Positions 8,798 through 16,537 of a stretch of 64,000 nt of DNA are shown piece by piece. The DNA lies in contig NZ_VANV01000008.1 in assembly GCF_022496765.1 (NCBI RefSeq), positions 62,001 to 126,000 on the forward strand. The letters run 5' to 3'. A model generated the notes under the pieces. It was not told the DNA's origin. It searched no databases and saw only the letters and a program-made list of their open reading frames with translations. Position numbers and translations under genes: made by a program. The first letter of the stretch is position 1, and every line of letters begins with the position of its first letter. Origin of the DNA: Acidaminobacter sp. JC074 (GTDB lineage Bacteria; Bacillota; Clostridia; Peptostreptococcales; Acidaminobacteraceae).

Positions 8798-10483
8798 CTA
8801 ATTAGGGGAATTGCTTAACTTATATGGGCGAATCAGCGAACAGATATCCTTGCCAGCTTTACAGTGATAACTGCAAAGACTACATGAGATGCAAGCTTTA
8901 AGATTGTATCTATCCAACTGAGATTCTAGACCTTTTTCTATAAGACCAGTCACTTTTTTTACAGGTAGGTTTGCCGGGCAGTGTACGTCACATGCGCCGC
9001 AGCCAGAGCAAAATGAATTTTTATAATGTGGGTATGACCCGATACCTATAAAGGAAAATGATTGATCAATTACATGATCGGGCTCAATAGGTTTCGCCTG
9101 CATGATACCCCCTGTAAAAAGACTATAGTCCTTGTCATCTATATAGTCTTTGACATAAGAACCTATGGTGACTTCTTTGATACAAGCATGACCAGTCGTC
9201 AAGTTACCGATTGTGATGTATCTTTTAAGGACTTTTTCTTTTAAGTAGACAGCCTTGTAAATAGCTAATACGGTCTGGACATTAAGGACAAGGATACCAT
9301 TTTCACTCGGATGTTCTGTGTTTTTTATGTCTATGCCCAAGATGCTCTTGATAAGCTGTCTTTCTTCGCCAATGGGATAGGTGTCTTTTATGACCGCTTC
9401 ATCATCATACTTATAAGATGTTTTACTAGCTAAGTAGGCTTTCTCTATTCCTGTACATGTCTTGAGTAGGTCAATGCCAAGACTGATTTCTTCTTTGTAG
9501 TTTTGTAAAAGCCATTTGTCATGTATAAGGCCTGGATCACATTCTACACCATTGATAAGGATGTACTTGTCACTTCTGTTTGCTGACATGAATGACATAA
9601 TCTTATCGTAAGTAGAATAACCACTACCACCGTGTCCCATTATCTGGCTTTCTCGTATTCTACCCAGTATGTTGTCTGCACTTTGTTCAGGTTTCATGGC
9701 CCCATTTAATGGCGTATAAAACTCTTTATAGGGTGACCTGAGTCTTGTTTTTCTTCTGAGTATGCCAGCTGTATATGGAAATCTTATATCTATTAAGTAG
9801 CTTGTTAAGTTGATGAATAATATCATCAGACATAAGGCTTCTATGTTCCTGTAATATGAAAATACTATAAAGCTAAGGACAAAGCTTATAACGCCTATTA
9901 ATGGCTTTGGTGAAACGGTTACAGGGTCTGTTATAATCAAACCACTCCATATGATGATGCCTGATGAGATATCTCCATGTTGAGATGCAATAAATCCTAA
10001 AATCATGCCTAGGCTAGAAAATGGCCTGAAAAACATAAAGGGAACCATTAAAGCTAGTCCTATGTATGTAATGGGATGACTGATAAAAACTGACTCAATG
10101 CCTAAAATCATTTTTAGAAATAAGATACCTGTGACAGCTGGATTAAAGATATTTTGTCCTGTTGTTCCAAATGCATACTTAAAGATCATAAGGGCAAGAC
10201 TTATGCTTAGTAAGCCTTGTGATAAAGTTATGTTTGGATATACAGCGACAATAATGGCAACTGTCACAGCTGCTGATACACCACATTTAATGGTCTTAAG
10301 CCTAATCATGTTGGCAATTAAGTCAACAATCAGTCCGAATGTAACCAAACCAATGAAAATCATTAGACCAATAGGCCTTCTTATAAAATGTGGTATCAGA
10401 TAAACTACAAGCACAAGAAAAATCAAAGTCATAAAGTGTTCGTTGGATACTTTCTTATGGTGTAGCGGAAATGATTTCATCAC
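8798..10483 (-). CDS. RnfD-RnfC fusion electron-transfer protein
   Basis: 561 residues. The first 235 form a multi-span membrane domain of the NqrB/RnfD family, seen in FGTTGQNIFNPAVTG (105-119) and ITDPVTVSPKP (184-194). Residues from about 250 match RnfC: GHGGSGYST (283-291) corresponds to the nucleotide-binding GMGGAGFPT, and ILINGVECDPGL follows near 308. Two 4Fe-4S clusters close the protein: CSGCGACDVHCP and CISCSLCSYHC. RnfC and RnfD are normally separate subunits of a six-gene ion-pumping complex. Here they are one chain with no RnfA, B, E or G nearby, so the electron partners and any ion pumping are unknown. The start overlaps the stop of the CoA-binding gene. Confidence 0.8.
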   Translation of the reverse strand: MMKSFPLHHKKVSNEHFMTLIFLVLVVYLIPHFIRRPIGLMIFIGLVTFGLIVDLIANMIRLKTIKCGVSAAVTVAIIVAVYPNITLSQGLLSISLALMIFKYAFGTTGQNIFNPAVTGILFLKMILGIESVFISHPITYIGLALMVPFMFFRPFSSLGMILGFIASQHGDISSGIIIWSGLIITDPVTVSPKPLIGVISFVLSFIVFSYYRNIEALCLMILFINLTSYLIDIRFPYTAGILRRKTRLRSPYKEFYTPLNGAMKPEQSADNILGRIRESQIMGHGGSGYSTYDKIMSFMSANRSDKYILINGVECDPGLIHDKWLLQNYKEEISLGIDLLKTCTGIEKAYLASKTSYKYDDEAVIKDTYPIGEERQLIKSILGIDIKNTEHPSENGILVLNVQTVLAIYKAVYLKEKVLKRYITIGNLTTGHACIKEVTIGSYVKDYIDDKDYSLFTGGIMQAKPIEPDHVIDQSFSFIGIGSYPHYKNSFCSGCGACDVHCPANLPVKKVTGLIEKGLESQLDRYNLKACISCSLCSYHCKAGKDICSLIRPYKLSNSPN

Positions 10484-10908
10484 CTAACTCCAGCAATGAA
10501 TCCATGAATTTTATGTAATGGAAAGGGGTTGATCATCATCTTTGGACAGGCAATAACTGCTTCAATATCCATGGACTTACACAAATCGAGTGTCTCTTGA
10601 TCTACAGTTTTCTTACTATGAAAAAGTATTTTCTTGATGCCTCTACCTTGCAACTCCTGTACGGCATTTCTTGTGTTGTCTTTGTTTAATAATATGTAAG
10701 CACAGGCTGGTGTATGAGGTATTTGGTTTACATCTGTAAACACTTGATTGCCATCAATGTTAAACTTGCTTTTATTGACTGGATAAACTTGAATACCTGA
10801 TTTGATAAAATCCTTATAGACACTTCTGCTGAAACTCTTTGGATCTCTAGAAACACCTATAAACAGTACTTGATCATCTGGGAAAAAATTCTTCTTTAAA
10901 ATAGTCAT
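10480..10908 (-). CDS. CoA-binding domain protein (Rossmann fold)
   Basis: 142 residues forming a single CoA-binding domain like that of the succinyl-CoA ligase alpha subunit and YccU-type proteins: FIGVSRDPKSFSRSVYKDF near the N-terminus, then GIQVYPVNK, and a late IEAVIACPKMM that matches the conserved Cys-Pro region. It probably binds CoA or a related nucleotide and may sense or regulate. It is the first gene of a two-gene unit with the RnfD-RnfC fusion (4-nt overlap), which suggests it links CoA status to that redox protein. AAGGAGGT precedes the ATG. Confidence 0.75.
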   Translation of the reverse strand: MTILKKNFFPDDQVLFIGVSRDPKSFSRSVYKDFIKSGIQVYPVNKSKFNIDGNQVFTDVNQIPHTPACAYILLNKDNTRNAVQELQGRGIKKILFHSKKTVDQETLDLCKSMDIEAVIACPKMMINPFPLHKIHGFIAGVR

Positions 10909-10967
10909 AAGACCTCCTTATTTGATTGATTTGTAAGTATATCTTAACTGGCAATAGTATTTTTTAC

Positions 10968-10989
10968 ATCAACCGAAGGGTTGATTTTT
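10968..10989 (+). terminator. Orphan plus-strand intrinsic terminator between divergent genes
   Basis: A 7-bp stem (10968-10974 with 10979-10985) closes a GAAG loop and is followed by T4. It points toward the LuxR-type gene but lies before that gene's likely -10 element. No plus-strand gene precedes it, so it may stop antisense transcription from the Rnf-like operon, or end a short transcript. Confidence 0.5.
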
Positions 10990-11040
10990 GTCTGAAATAG
11001 TGGATTTAATCCTTGCAAACACTTATTATGAGTAGGCTTG

Positions 11041-11049
11041 TGTTATAAT
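11041..11049 (+). promoter_or_regulatory. Extended -10 promoter element for the LuxR-type regulator
   Basis: TGTTATAAT is a perfect extended -10 (TG-N-TATAAT). No good -35 hexamer stands 17 nt upstream, as is usual for this class. Transcription would begin near 11056, which supports translation from 11080 rather than the ATG at 11059. Confidence 0.5.
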
Positions 11050-11079
11050 TAATCTGAAATGATGATGAGAGAGGCTGAA

Positions 11080-14000
11080 ATGATAGAAAAAAATAAGATA
11101 TTTGGAAGAGATGATGAAATAGGTGTCATCATGAGTCAATTTGACCATGTTATAAATGGTCAGTTTGTTTCGTGTGTCGTAACGGGAGAGGCGGGTGTTG
11201 GTAAAACCCATCTGCTTTTGCATGTTGCGAAAAAACTGAGACATCAAGAGGCAAGATATGTGTATGTTAAGTACAGTCATTCAAATACCAGTAGCTTAAT
11301 GATTTTAGAGGAGATTATCCACCAGCTATGTAATTTTGTATTGATTGAAACTGAAGATAAGTTGCAAAGGGTTGTTAAGGCGGTTAAAAAGGAGAGGGCT
11401 GACTATGATGTTCTTTTAACTTCCATATGTCCTCAAGCAGAGAAACTCTTTGGTAAACATGAAAAGGTCAAAGTAGAAGATTACTATAAGTATGAATACA
11501 CTTACCATAAGGCCTTCTTTACTTTCTTGGAAATTGTGTCAAAGGTCTTGTTTCCGCTTGTTTTGCATATAGATGACTTTCAATGGGCAGATGATGCGTC
11601 TGAAAGGATCGTTTCAAATGTAGGCTCATACACTAAAGATCTAAATATATTTTTGATGTTTTCACTTAGAAATGGACAAAATGATAAACTTGACCTGTTA
11701 AAGAGCTTGGAGGACAATACACTTTATCTGTCTTTAAAGCGTCTGAGCTTTGAAGACATGAAAAAATTTGTAAGGTCTGATCTATCCTACAAATTTGAAG
11801 ATGAAAGCCATGTATTAGAAGAGGTCTATAGGTTAACTCTTGGCAATCCTTATTACATAAACCGCTTACTTGATCAATTTAAAGATCAATATAAGAGTAA
11901 TCAGAACATACTCCAGGTTGAAAAAAAATTTTTTAGTGATAATAACTTGTCAGAAGAACTTTTAGAGTCGCTGGTTAATGATGTTTATACCAGTAGTCAA
12001 GAAGAAAAGCACTTTTTAGAGACCATGGTGTGTTTTGGTGGTAGGGTAGACTTAAAACTGATGCATCTGGCCATGGCAGATAGACAAGTCCATGTATCTA
12101 AGGTCATGAATAGATTGCAGGACTTGGGCTTTATATTTGAGAAAAACTCGGTTTTAACTTCTGAACATCATACCTATTGTTTTTCACATGACATCGTCTT
12201 TGATACGATTTTTAAAAGTATAGGCAGTGATGAGAAAGCTTGTATACATAAAAAAATTGCCTCTGTTTTAAGCGACTACTATAAAAGCAGCTATGATAAA
12301 ACATATATTATTTTAACAGCTGAGCAAATCTTTTATTGTAAAGAGACGATAAAAGACCAGTACGACTTGGATATCTACATTGAAATTCTTTATGAAGCCG
12401 GAAAGATTTCTAAAGACAATACTATGATTGAAGATGCCTACAAATACCTTGAGATGTCCTTTGAACTTTTAGAAAGTAATAGACACATGCTTCAAAGAAA
12501 GAAACGTCTTGAAATCATGACACTTTATGCCGAAGCGATGTTTATTTGTGGTTATTATAGTGCTTCTGAAGATTTCTTTGACTTGATTATATCTAAGTTA
12601 AGTCATAGTCAGGATATCATAGATGTTAAAAAGAAGATGGTGATGCTCTATACAAGTACATCCTCTAGTGACAAGGTCATGGATGTATGTAAAGAGATCC
12701 TAGAAGACTTGGATTTTAAGTTAGATACCAGCCATCTTCAAGTAAAGCTTGTTAAAGAGATATTAAGGTTTAAAATGCTCTTTTCAAAGAAACGAATCGA
12801 TATGATTGATTCAGATATAAAGTTTCATGATGATCAAATCAATCAGGTTGGTGAAATTTTAATACGTATGATTGCCATTGCAAATCTAACGGATGATAAT
12901 CTCTTTGTATACCTTATATTAAAGTTGTGTAATTACTCTGTAAAACATGGCACATCAGAAAATGCCATTCCAGCCTATGCTGCAGGCAGCCTCTTGTTCA
13001 ACAGCTTTCTTTCTAATGAAGAGTTAGCTTTAAAGCTTATGAAGAAAACAGAAGCTTTACTCGAAAAGACAGATAATAGTGGTATAAAATGTATGACAAA
13101 CTTCATCCTTGGTAATTTCCTTGTTCATTGGCATAAGACGGCTGAGGAGGGAGCTAAGTACCTTCTAGATGCCATTGATTACGGCATTGAAGCGAAAGAC
13201 CTCCAATATGCAGAATACTCTTATACGTCCATGATTGAAATGATGTACGCATCTGGCATTTCAATAAGTGATCTTCGACAGTACCTAAGAAAAATTGACG
13301 CTTATGATGAAAGAATGAAAAATGATATTGTCAATATCACCATAGACATGCTTGAAAATCATCTGGATGATTTGATTCATGGTGAGAAAAAAGCAATCGA
13401 CCTTAAGCGCCATGATTTAATGCAAACTGTAACTCATACATATTACCGCTTGCATAAGGCCTTTCTTTTAGGTGATTACATGCATTGTCTATCTCTGGTC
13501 AAATACATAGAAAAACATAAAGACATGTATAAGGGCTATTATATGGAAGCGGATATTGAATTCTTTGTTCTTCTTACATACTTAGAAAATCATAAGGCGC
13601 TTTCAAGTAAAGAAAAAGTAATCAACAGGAGAAAAATTACAAAAGGACTAAGGAAGTTTGGCAGATGGACCACTTATTCAAGTAATCACTTCGGACGTTA
13701 CATGATTTTAAAGGCAAGATACAAAGATCTATTTGGTAAAAAGGATTCAGAAAGTTTTTACGAAGAGGCTATCTTACATGCGGACAAACAAGATCAGCAT
13801 ATTGTATCAGCAGTAGGTAATATGCTGCTTTCCAATCATTATTCTAGAAATTCCAAGGTGGCAAATCTCTATATGAAAGAAGCCGTTTCTATCATCAACG
13901 ATTGGGGTGCCTATGATATCTCTAAAAAAATATGCATAAGAGAAGGCTTAGAATTTGTATCACCATCAAATGAACATGATGAGGCTAATGATGTACAAAA

Positions 14001-14739
14001 TCATGGTGATGTAGAAGAAGTAATCAAGAAGGAGAAAAGTCACTCAATCAACACAAAGTTGTTTGAGGCTCTTGACTTAGATGATTCACTCAAACATCTT
14101 TTAGAGGATTTGGATGTATCAGGCCATCTTAAGGCTGCCATATACATTAAAGAAAATGATTGTGTATATTTAACCCATAAGCTTGAAAACAATCAGTCTT
14201 TTAACTTAGAGAATGCCATAAAGCTTGATAATGTAGAAAATACAGCCATTAAAGTGATTCGGTATGTTGCTAGAACCAATAGTGAAGTTATGATTAAAGA
14301 GAAAGCGAAAAGTGCCTTCTTTGATTATGACGACTATCTTTCTTCTAAAGCCCATTATGCCATTATCTGTGCACCGCTTTTATATTCAAATGTTTATAGT
14401 GGCATTGTATACATTGAATCTGATAGAGACCATGGATTAGATGAAGGCCTTGTAGAGAAGATTCGATACTATTCATCTATGCTTGCTGCTAAGAATCTAT
14501 CTCTTAAGAGTGGACTAGGTAAAAAACATGTTGATGAGCTTCCACTTACAAAAAGAGAATTAGATGTCTTTTTACATATCATTAAAGGGAAAACCAATAA
14601 GCAGGTGGGAGAGATCTTACATATATCACTTTCTACTGTAAAAACTCATCTTATCAATATTTACTCTAAACTAGAAATTAAAAACAGGGTTCAAGCTGTT
14701 GAAAAGGCAAAAGAGTATGACTTAGAAAAAAGCTCATAA
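11080..14739 (+). CDS. Large ATPase transcription regulator of the LuxR (LAL/MalT-like) type
   Basis: 1219 residues. An AAA/STAND-type ATPase domain opens the protein: FGRDDEI, Walker A GEAGVGKT (36-43), Walker B LVLHIDDFQWAD near 160. A long helical repeat region (roughly 400-980, TPR-like) follows, then a GAF-like domain, and a LuxR helix-turn-helix from about 1155 (LTKRELDVFLHIIKGKTNKQ, then LSTVKTHLINIYSKL). By family knowledge, ligand or protein binding drives nucleotide-dependent assembly and DNA binding. Neither signal nor target is known; the divergent CoA-binding/Rnf-like operon is a possible target. The second in-frame ATG is chosen because GAGAGAGG precedes it. Confidence 0.85.
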   Translation: MIEKNKIFGRDDEIGVIMSQFDHVINGQFVSCVVTGEAGVGKTHLLLHVAKKLRHQEARYVYVKYSHSNTSSLMILEEIIHQLCNFVLIETEDKLQRVVKAVKKERADYDVLLTSICPQAEKLFGKHEKVKVEDYYKYEYTYHKAFFTFLEIVSKVLFPLVLHIDDFQWADDASERIVSNVGSYTKDLNIFLMFSLRNGQNDKLDLLKSLEDNTLYLSLKRLSFEDMKKFVRSDLSYKFEDESHVLEEVYRLTLGNPYYINRLLDQFKDQYKSNQNILQVEKKFFSDNNLSEELLESLVNDVYTSSQEEKHFLETMVCFGGRVDLKLMHLAMADRQVHVSKVMNRLQDLGFIFEKNSVLTSEHHTYCFSHDIVFDTIFKSIGSDEKACIHKKIASVLSDYYKSSYDKTYIILTAEQIFYCKETIKDQYDLDIYIEILYEAGKISKDNTMIEDAYKYLEMSFELLESNRHMLQRKKRLEIMTLYAEAMFICGYYSASEDFFDLIISKLSHSQDIIDVKKKMVMLYTSTSSSDKVMDVCKEILEDLDFKLDTSHLQVKLVKEILRFKMLFSKKRIDMIDSDIKFHDDQINQVGEILIRMIAIANLTDDNLFVYLILKLCNYSVKHGTSENAIPAYAAGSLLFNSFLSNEELALKLMKKTEALLEKTDNSGIKCMTNFILGNFLVHWHKTAEEGAKYLLDAIDYGIEAKDLQYAEYSYTSMIEMMYASGISISDLRQYLRKIDAYDERMKNDIVNITIDMLENHLDDLIHGEKKAIDLKRHDLMQTVTHTYYRLHKAFLLGDYMHCLSLVKYIEKHKDMYKGYYMEADIEFFVLLTYLENHKALSSKEKVINRRKITKGLRKFGRWTTYSSNHFGRYMILKARYKDLFGKKDSESFYEEAILHADKQDQHIVSAVGNMLLSNHYSRNSKVANLYMKEAVSIINDWGAYDISKKICIREGLEFVSPSNEHDEANDVQNHGDVEEVIKKEKSHSINTKLFEALDLDDSLKHLLEDLDVSGHLKAAIYIKENDCVYLTHKLENNQSFNLENAIKLDNVENTAIKVIRYVARTNSEVMIKEKAKSAFFDYDDYLSSKAHYAIICAPLLYSNVYSGIVYIESDRDHGLDEGLVEKIRYYSSMLAAKNLSLKSGLGKKHVDELPLTKRELDVFLHIIKGKTNKQVGEILHISLSTVKTHLINIYSKLEIKNRVQAVEKAKEYDLEKSS

Positions 14740-14762
14740 ATAAAATGTTTGAGGTAGATAAA

Positions 14763-15206
14763 ATGATTCTGAGAAAAGCAAAAAAATATGAAGTGAATCT
14801 TTTAAACGAGTTGGCTTATGACTCTGAAGCCATTTGGGGTGAAGAGCGGGCATATATGGAAAAGTTCAGAGCCGAGTATAAGTTAACAGAAAAGATGGTT
14901 GATGAAGACTTGGTTTATGTTTTAGAGGATAAGTCGATTATTGGTTTCTTTCTAGTATTATTAGGTGAAGTACCTGAACTAGAACTCTTTTATATAGAAA
15001 AATCATTTATAGGCGATGGTTATGGAAAACTACTATGGCATATGATGCTTGATCTTTTAAGTGAAAAATCTATAAAGAGATTTGGACTGGTAGCTTCTAG
15101 TGATGTTAGAGACTTTTATCTTAAGTTAGGTGCTAAAGAGGTTGAAAGAAAAGCATCAATTTTAAAAGAGGGAAGAATGGTCTATAGACTTGAATATGAT
15201 TTTTAA
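14763..15206 (+). CDS. GNAT-family N-acetyltransferase
   Basis: 147 residues with the GNAT layout: a strand ending in LELFYIEKSFIGDGYGKLLW, where GDGYGK matches the acetyl-CoA pyrophosphate loop Q/RxxGxG/A, and a late VRDFYLKLGAKEVER typical of motif B. It transfers an acetyl group from acetyl-CoA to an unknown amine. The ATG at 14763 has GAGGT 7 nt upstream; the earlier in-frame ATG has none. It follows the LuxR-type gene closely and may be co-transcribed. Confidence 0.75.
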   Translation: MILRKAKKYEVNLLNELAYDSEAIWGEERAYMEKFRAEYKLTEKMVDEDLVYVLEDKSIIGFFLVLLGEVPELELFYIEKSFIGDGYGKLLWHMMLDLLSEKSIKRFGLVASSDVRDFYLKLGAKEVERKASILKEGRMVYRLEYDF

Positions 15207-15210
15207 AATA

Positions 15211-15241
15211 AGCACTCAATCACAATGGATTGAGTGCTATT
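15211..15241 (+). terminator. Intrinsic terminator
   Basis: A perfect 11-bp stem (15211-15221 with 15228-15238) with a 6-nt loop is followed by ATTTCT. It ends the regulator/acetyltransferase transcription unit. Confidence 0.75.
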
Positions 15242-15502
15242 TCTAATTTAGAGAATCTATTTTTAGCCAAGTAGTTGCAACACTTGAAAATGGTAAACTT
15301 GTAATGTTAAGATTGGAGAGCTAAATGAGAAGTAAAATATGGCTGATATAATATTTAAGCGATAAAAATTACTAGCTAGTGAAAAATTGTACGCTATAAG
15401 TCTATTATTTTCTTTACAAGGTTTGGTTTAGCAACTCCTATAATCTGTATACTTTAAAATTAAAAAAGAAAGCGTTTACACAAACAAAAATAATAAATAG
15501 AC
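15242..15502. other. Gene-free stretch
   Basis: No convincing gene. One 25-codon open stretch (15247-15321, plus) reads like protein but has no start or ribosome binding site and matches nothing I know. An ACTAGCTAGT palindrome is present. The base composition is AT-rich, as in other intergenic DNA here. Confidence 0.4.
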
Positions 15503-15531
15503 TTGTCAAAGTATATACTTCGTGTTAATAT
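15503..15531 (+). promoter_or_regulatory. Sigma-A-type promoter with a palindrome in its spacer
   Basis: TTGTCA (15503-15508) and TAATAT (15526-15531) are separated by exactly 17 nt. The spacer begins with the perfect 12-bp palindrome AAGTATATACTT (15509-15520), a plausible operator. The downstream gene is the small zinc-ribbon protein. Confidence 0.6.
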
Positions 15532-15552
15532 TTTAACAAAGTGAGGTGGGTT

Positions 15553-15729
15553 ATGAGTGAGATGATGAATAAAGATAGGTCTAAAGAGTGTAAAGCTTTC
15601 TGCCCAGAGTGCGGAAGTGACTTGTATTTTTCTAAAGAGGGATGTTACTGTAAAGGAAGTTTTCAAAAGAATTCCACATGTACTTGGATATGCACAAACT
15701 GTGCACCTAGAATGGCTGTGGCAAAATAG
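15553..15729 (+). CDS. Small zinc-ribbon protein
   Basis: A 58-residue protein dominated by cysteine pairs: CPECGSDL, GCYCKG, CTWICTNC. The CxxC knuckles imply one or two structural zinc sites. Such small proteins can bind nucleic acid or protein partners, but this one is not recognised as a named family. AGGTGGG lies before the ATG, and a well-spaced promoter lies just upstream, so it is very likely a real single-gene unit. No obvious T-run terminator follows immediately. Confidence 0.65.
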   Translation: MSEMMNKDRSKECKAFCPECGSDLYFSKEGCYCKGSFQKNSTCTWICTNCAPRMAVAK

Positions 15730-15915
15730 GAAGCAAAAAACTTAATAGAGAAAAATCAGTGTTAACGAATATATGGAATATCATTTTTTTAATAAAGAAT
15801 GATATTTTTATTAGTTGCAAAAGAATGTTAAATATATAACGATTTCTATTTGATTTTCTATAATAAACGGTATCTTATGAGCATATGTGAAAAAATGTGA
15901 TTATCAATCCATATA

Positions 15916-15944
15916 TTGTATTTAGAACCGTGGTGTGGTAAAAT
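15916..15944 (+). promoter_or_regulatory. Promoter for a non-coding transcript
   Basis: TTGTAT (15916-15921) and TAAAAT (15939-15944) are 17 nt apart, and the -10 is preceded by TGG, giving an extended -10. No gene follows before a strong terminator at 16018-16049. Confidence 0.5.
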
Positions 15945-15950
15945 TTAAGA

Positions 15951-16048
15951 AGGTATTTCTTCTTTTGAAAGAAGAAGTATTTTGTCGAAATTTGTCTAAG
16001 AGAAACATCAATAAAAGTGGCCTGTTCTTTGAACAGGTCATTTTTATT
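15951..16048 (+). ncRNA. Candidate small RNA (about 98 nt)
   Basis: The predicted transcript runs from the extended -10 promoter to an intrinsic terminator and holds no credible reading frame. It starts with a long hairpin (about 12 bp including wobbles, 15953-15964 with 15969-15980, loop TTGA), has a single-stranded middle of about 37 nt, and ends in a 10-bp hairpin (16018-16027 with 16031-16040) followed by a T-rich tail. It matches no riboswitch or RNA family that I can recall. It could also be a leader whose terminator controls the zinc-ribbon gene at 16156. Confidence 0.4.
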
Positions 16049-16049
16049 T
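16018..16049 (+). terminator. Intrinsic terminator of the small RNA candidate
   Basis: CCTGTTC pairs with GAACAGG over a TTT loop, extended to 10 bp by flanking pairs, and is followed by TTTTTATTT. It lies about 107 nt before the next gene and has no gene directly upstream. Confidence 0.75.
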
Positions 16050-16155
16050 GCCTACAATTATTAAAAATTGAGTTATTACTTGTCCAAATCTTATAGATAT
16101 TTTCATTATATTGTATAATTTAATTGGTTGAATATGTAATTAAAAGGAGGTAAGC

Positions 16156-16524
16156 ATGCATAAGTGTCCCAAGTGTGGTCATGAAAGCTTTTCAAAATCA
16201 ATTAAGTTGTCTCATGGACCTGCTTTATCTAAAGAATGTGAAAACTGTCATGCACAAGTATCTGTTCCGTATTGGTCGGCATTAATTATGCCCTTGACCT
16301 TAACTAAATTATTTATACTCAATCGATTGCATTTGCCAAGATGGTTGCGTTTGCCTATACCAATTTTAGCTTTTACCTTTGCCCTATTTGTCTATTATAA
16401 ATATGTACCTCTGATAGTAAAGCTTCAAGAAGGTGAAGAAGGTTATATGCGTCAGAAGATAGCTAATGCTGTTATTTTTATTCTTAGTATCAGCTTGATG
16501 TGTTCAGTATTTTACTTTTCATAA
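16156..16524 (+). CDS. Zinc-ribbon membrane protein
   Basis: 122 residues: an N-terminal zinc ribbon (CPKCGHE at 4-10 and CENCHAQ near 33-39), then hydrophobic segments around 42-58 and 67-86 and a last one near 103-120. It is likely a membrane protein with a cytoplasmic metal-binding head. Function unknown. A near-consensus AAAGGAGGT precedes the ATG. A TATAAT (16114-16119) may be its -10 element. The lipoprotein gene follows 13 nt later, so they are probably one operon. Confidence 0.65.
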   Translation: MHKCPKCGHESFSKSIKLSHGPALSKECENCHAQVSVPYWSALIMPLTLTKLFILNRLHLPRWLRLPIPILAFTFALFVYYKYVPLIVKLQEGEEGYMRQKIANAVIFILSISLMCSVFYFS

Positions 16525-16537
16525 GATGGAGGATTAA

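Noticed and set aside
11026..11280. 84-codon minus-strand frame
   Set aside because: It lies opposite the start and Walker A region of the LuxR-type regulator and shows no protein-like features.
15247..15324. 25-codon open stretch that reads VVATLENGKLVMLRLES at its end
   Set aside because: Too short and without a start signal; I cannot tell a gene remnant from chance.
15460..15666. 68-codon minus-strand frame
   Set aside because: It is antisense to the small zinc-ribbon gene, which has a promoter and a ribosome binding site; the reverse frame has neither.
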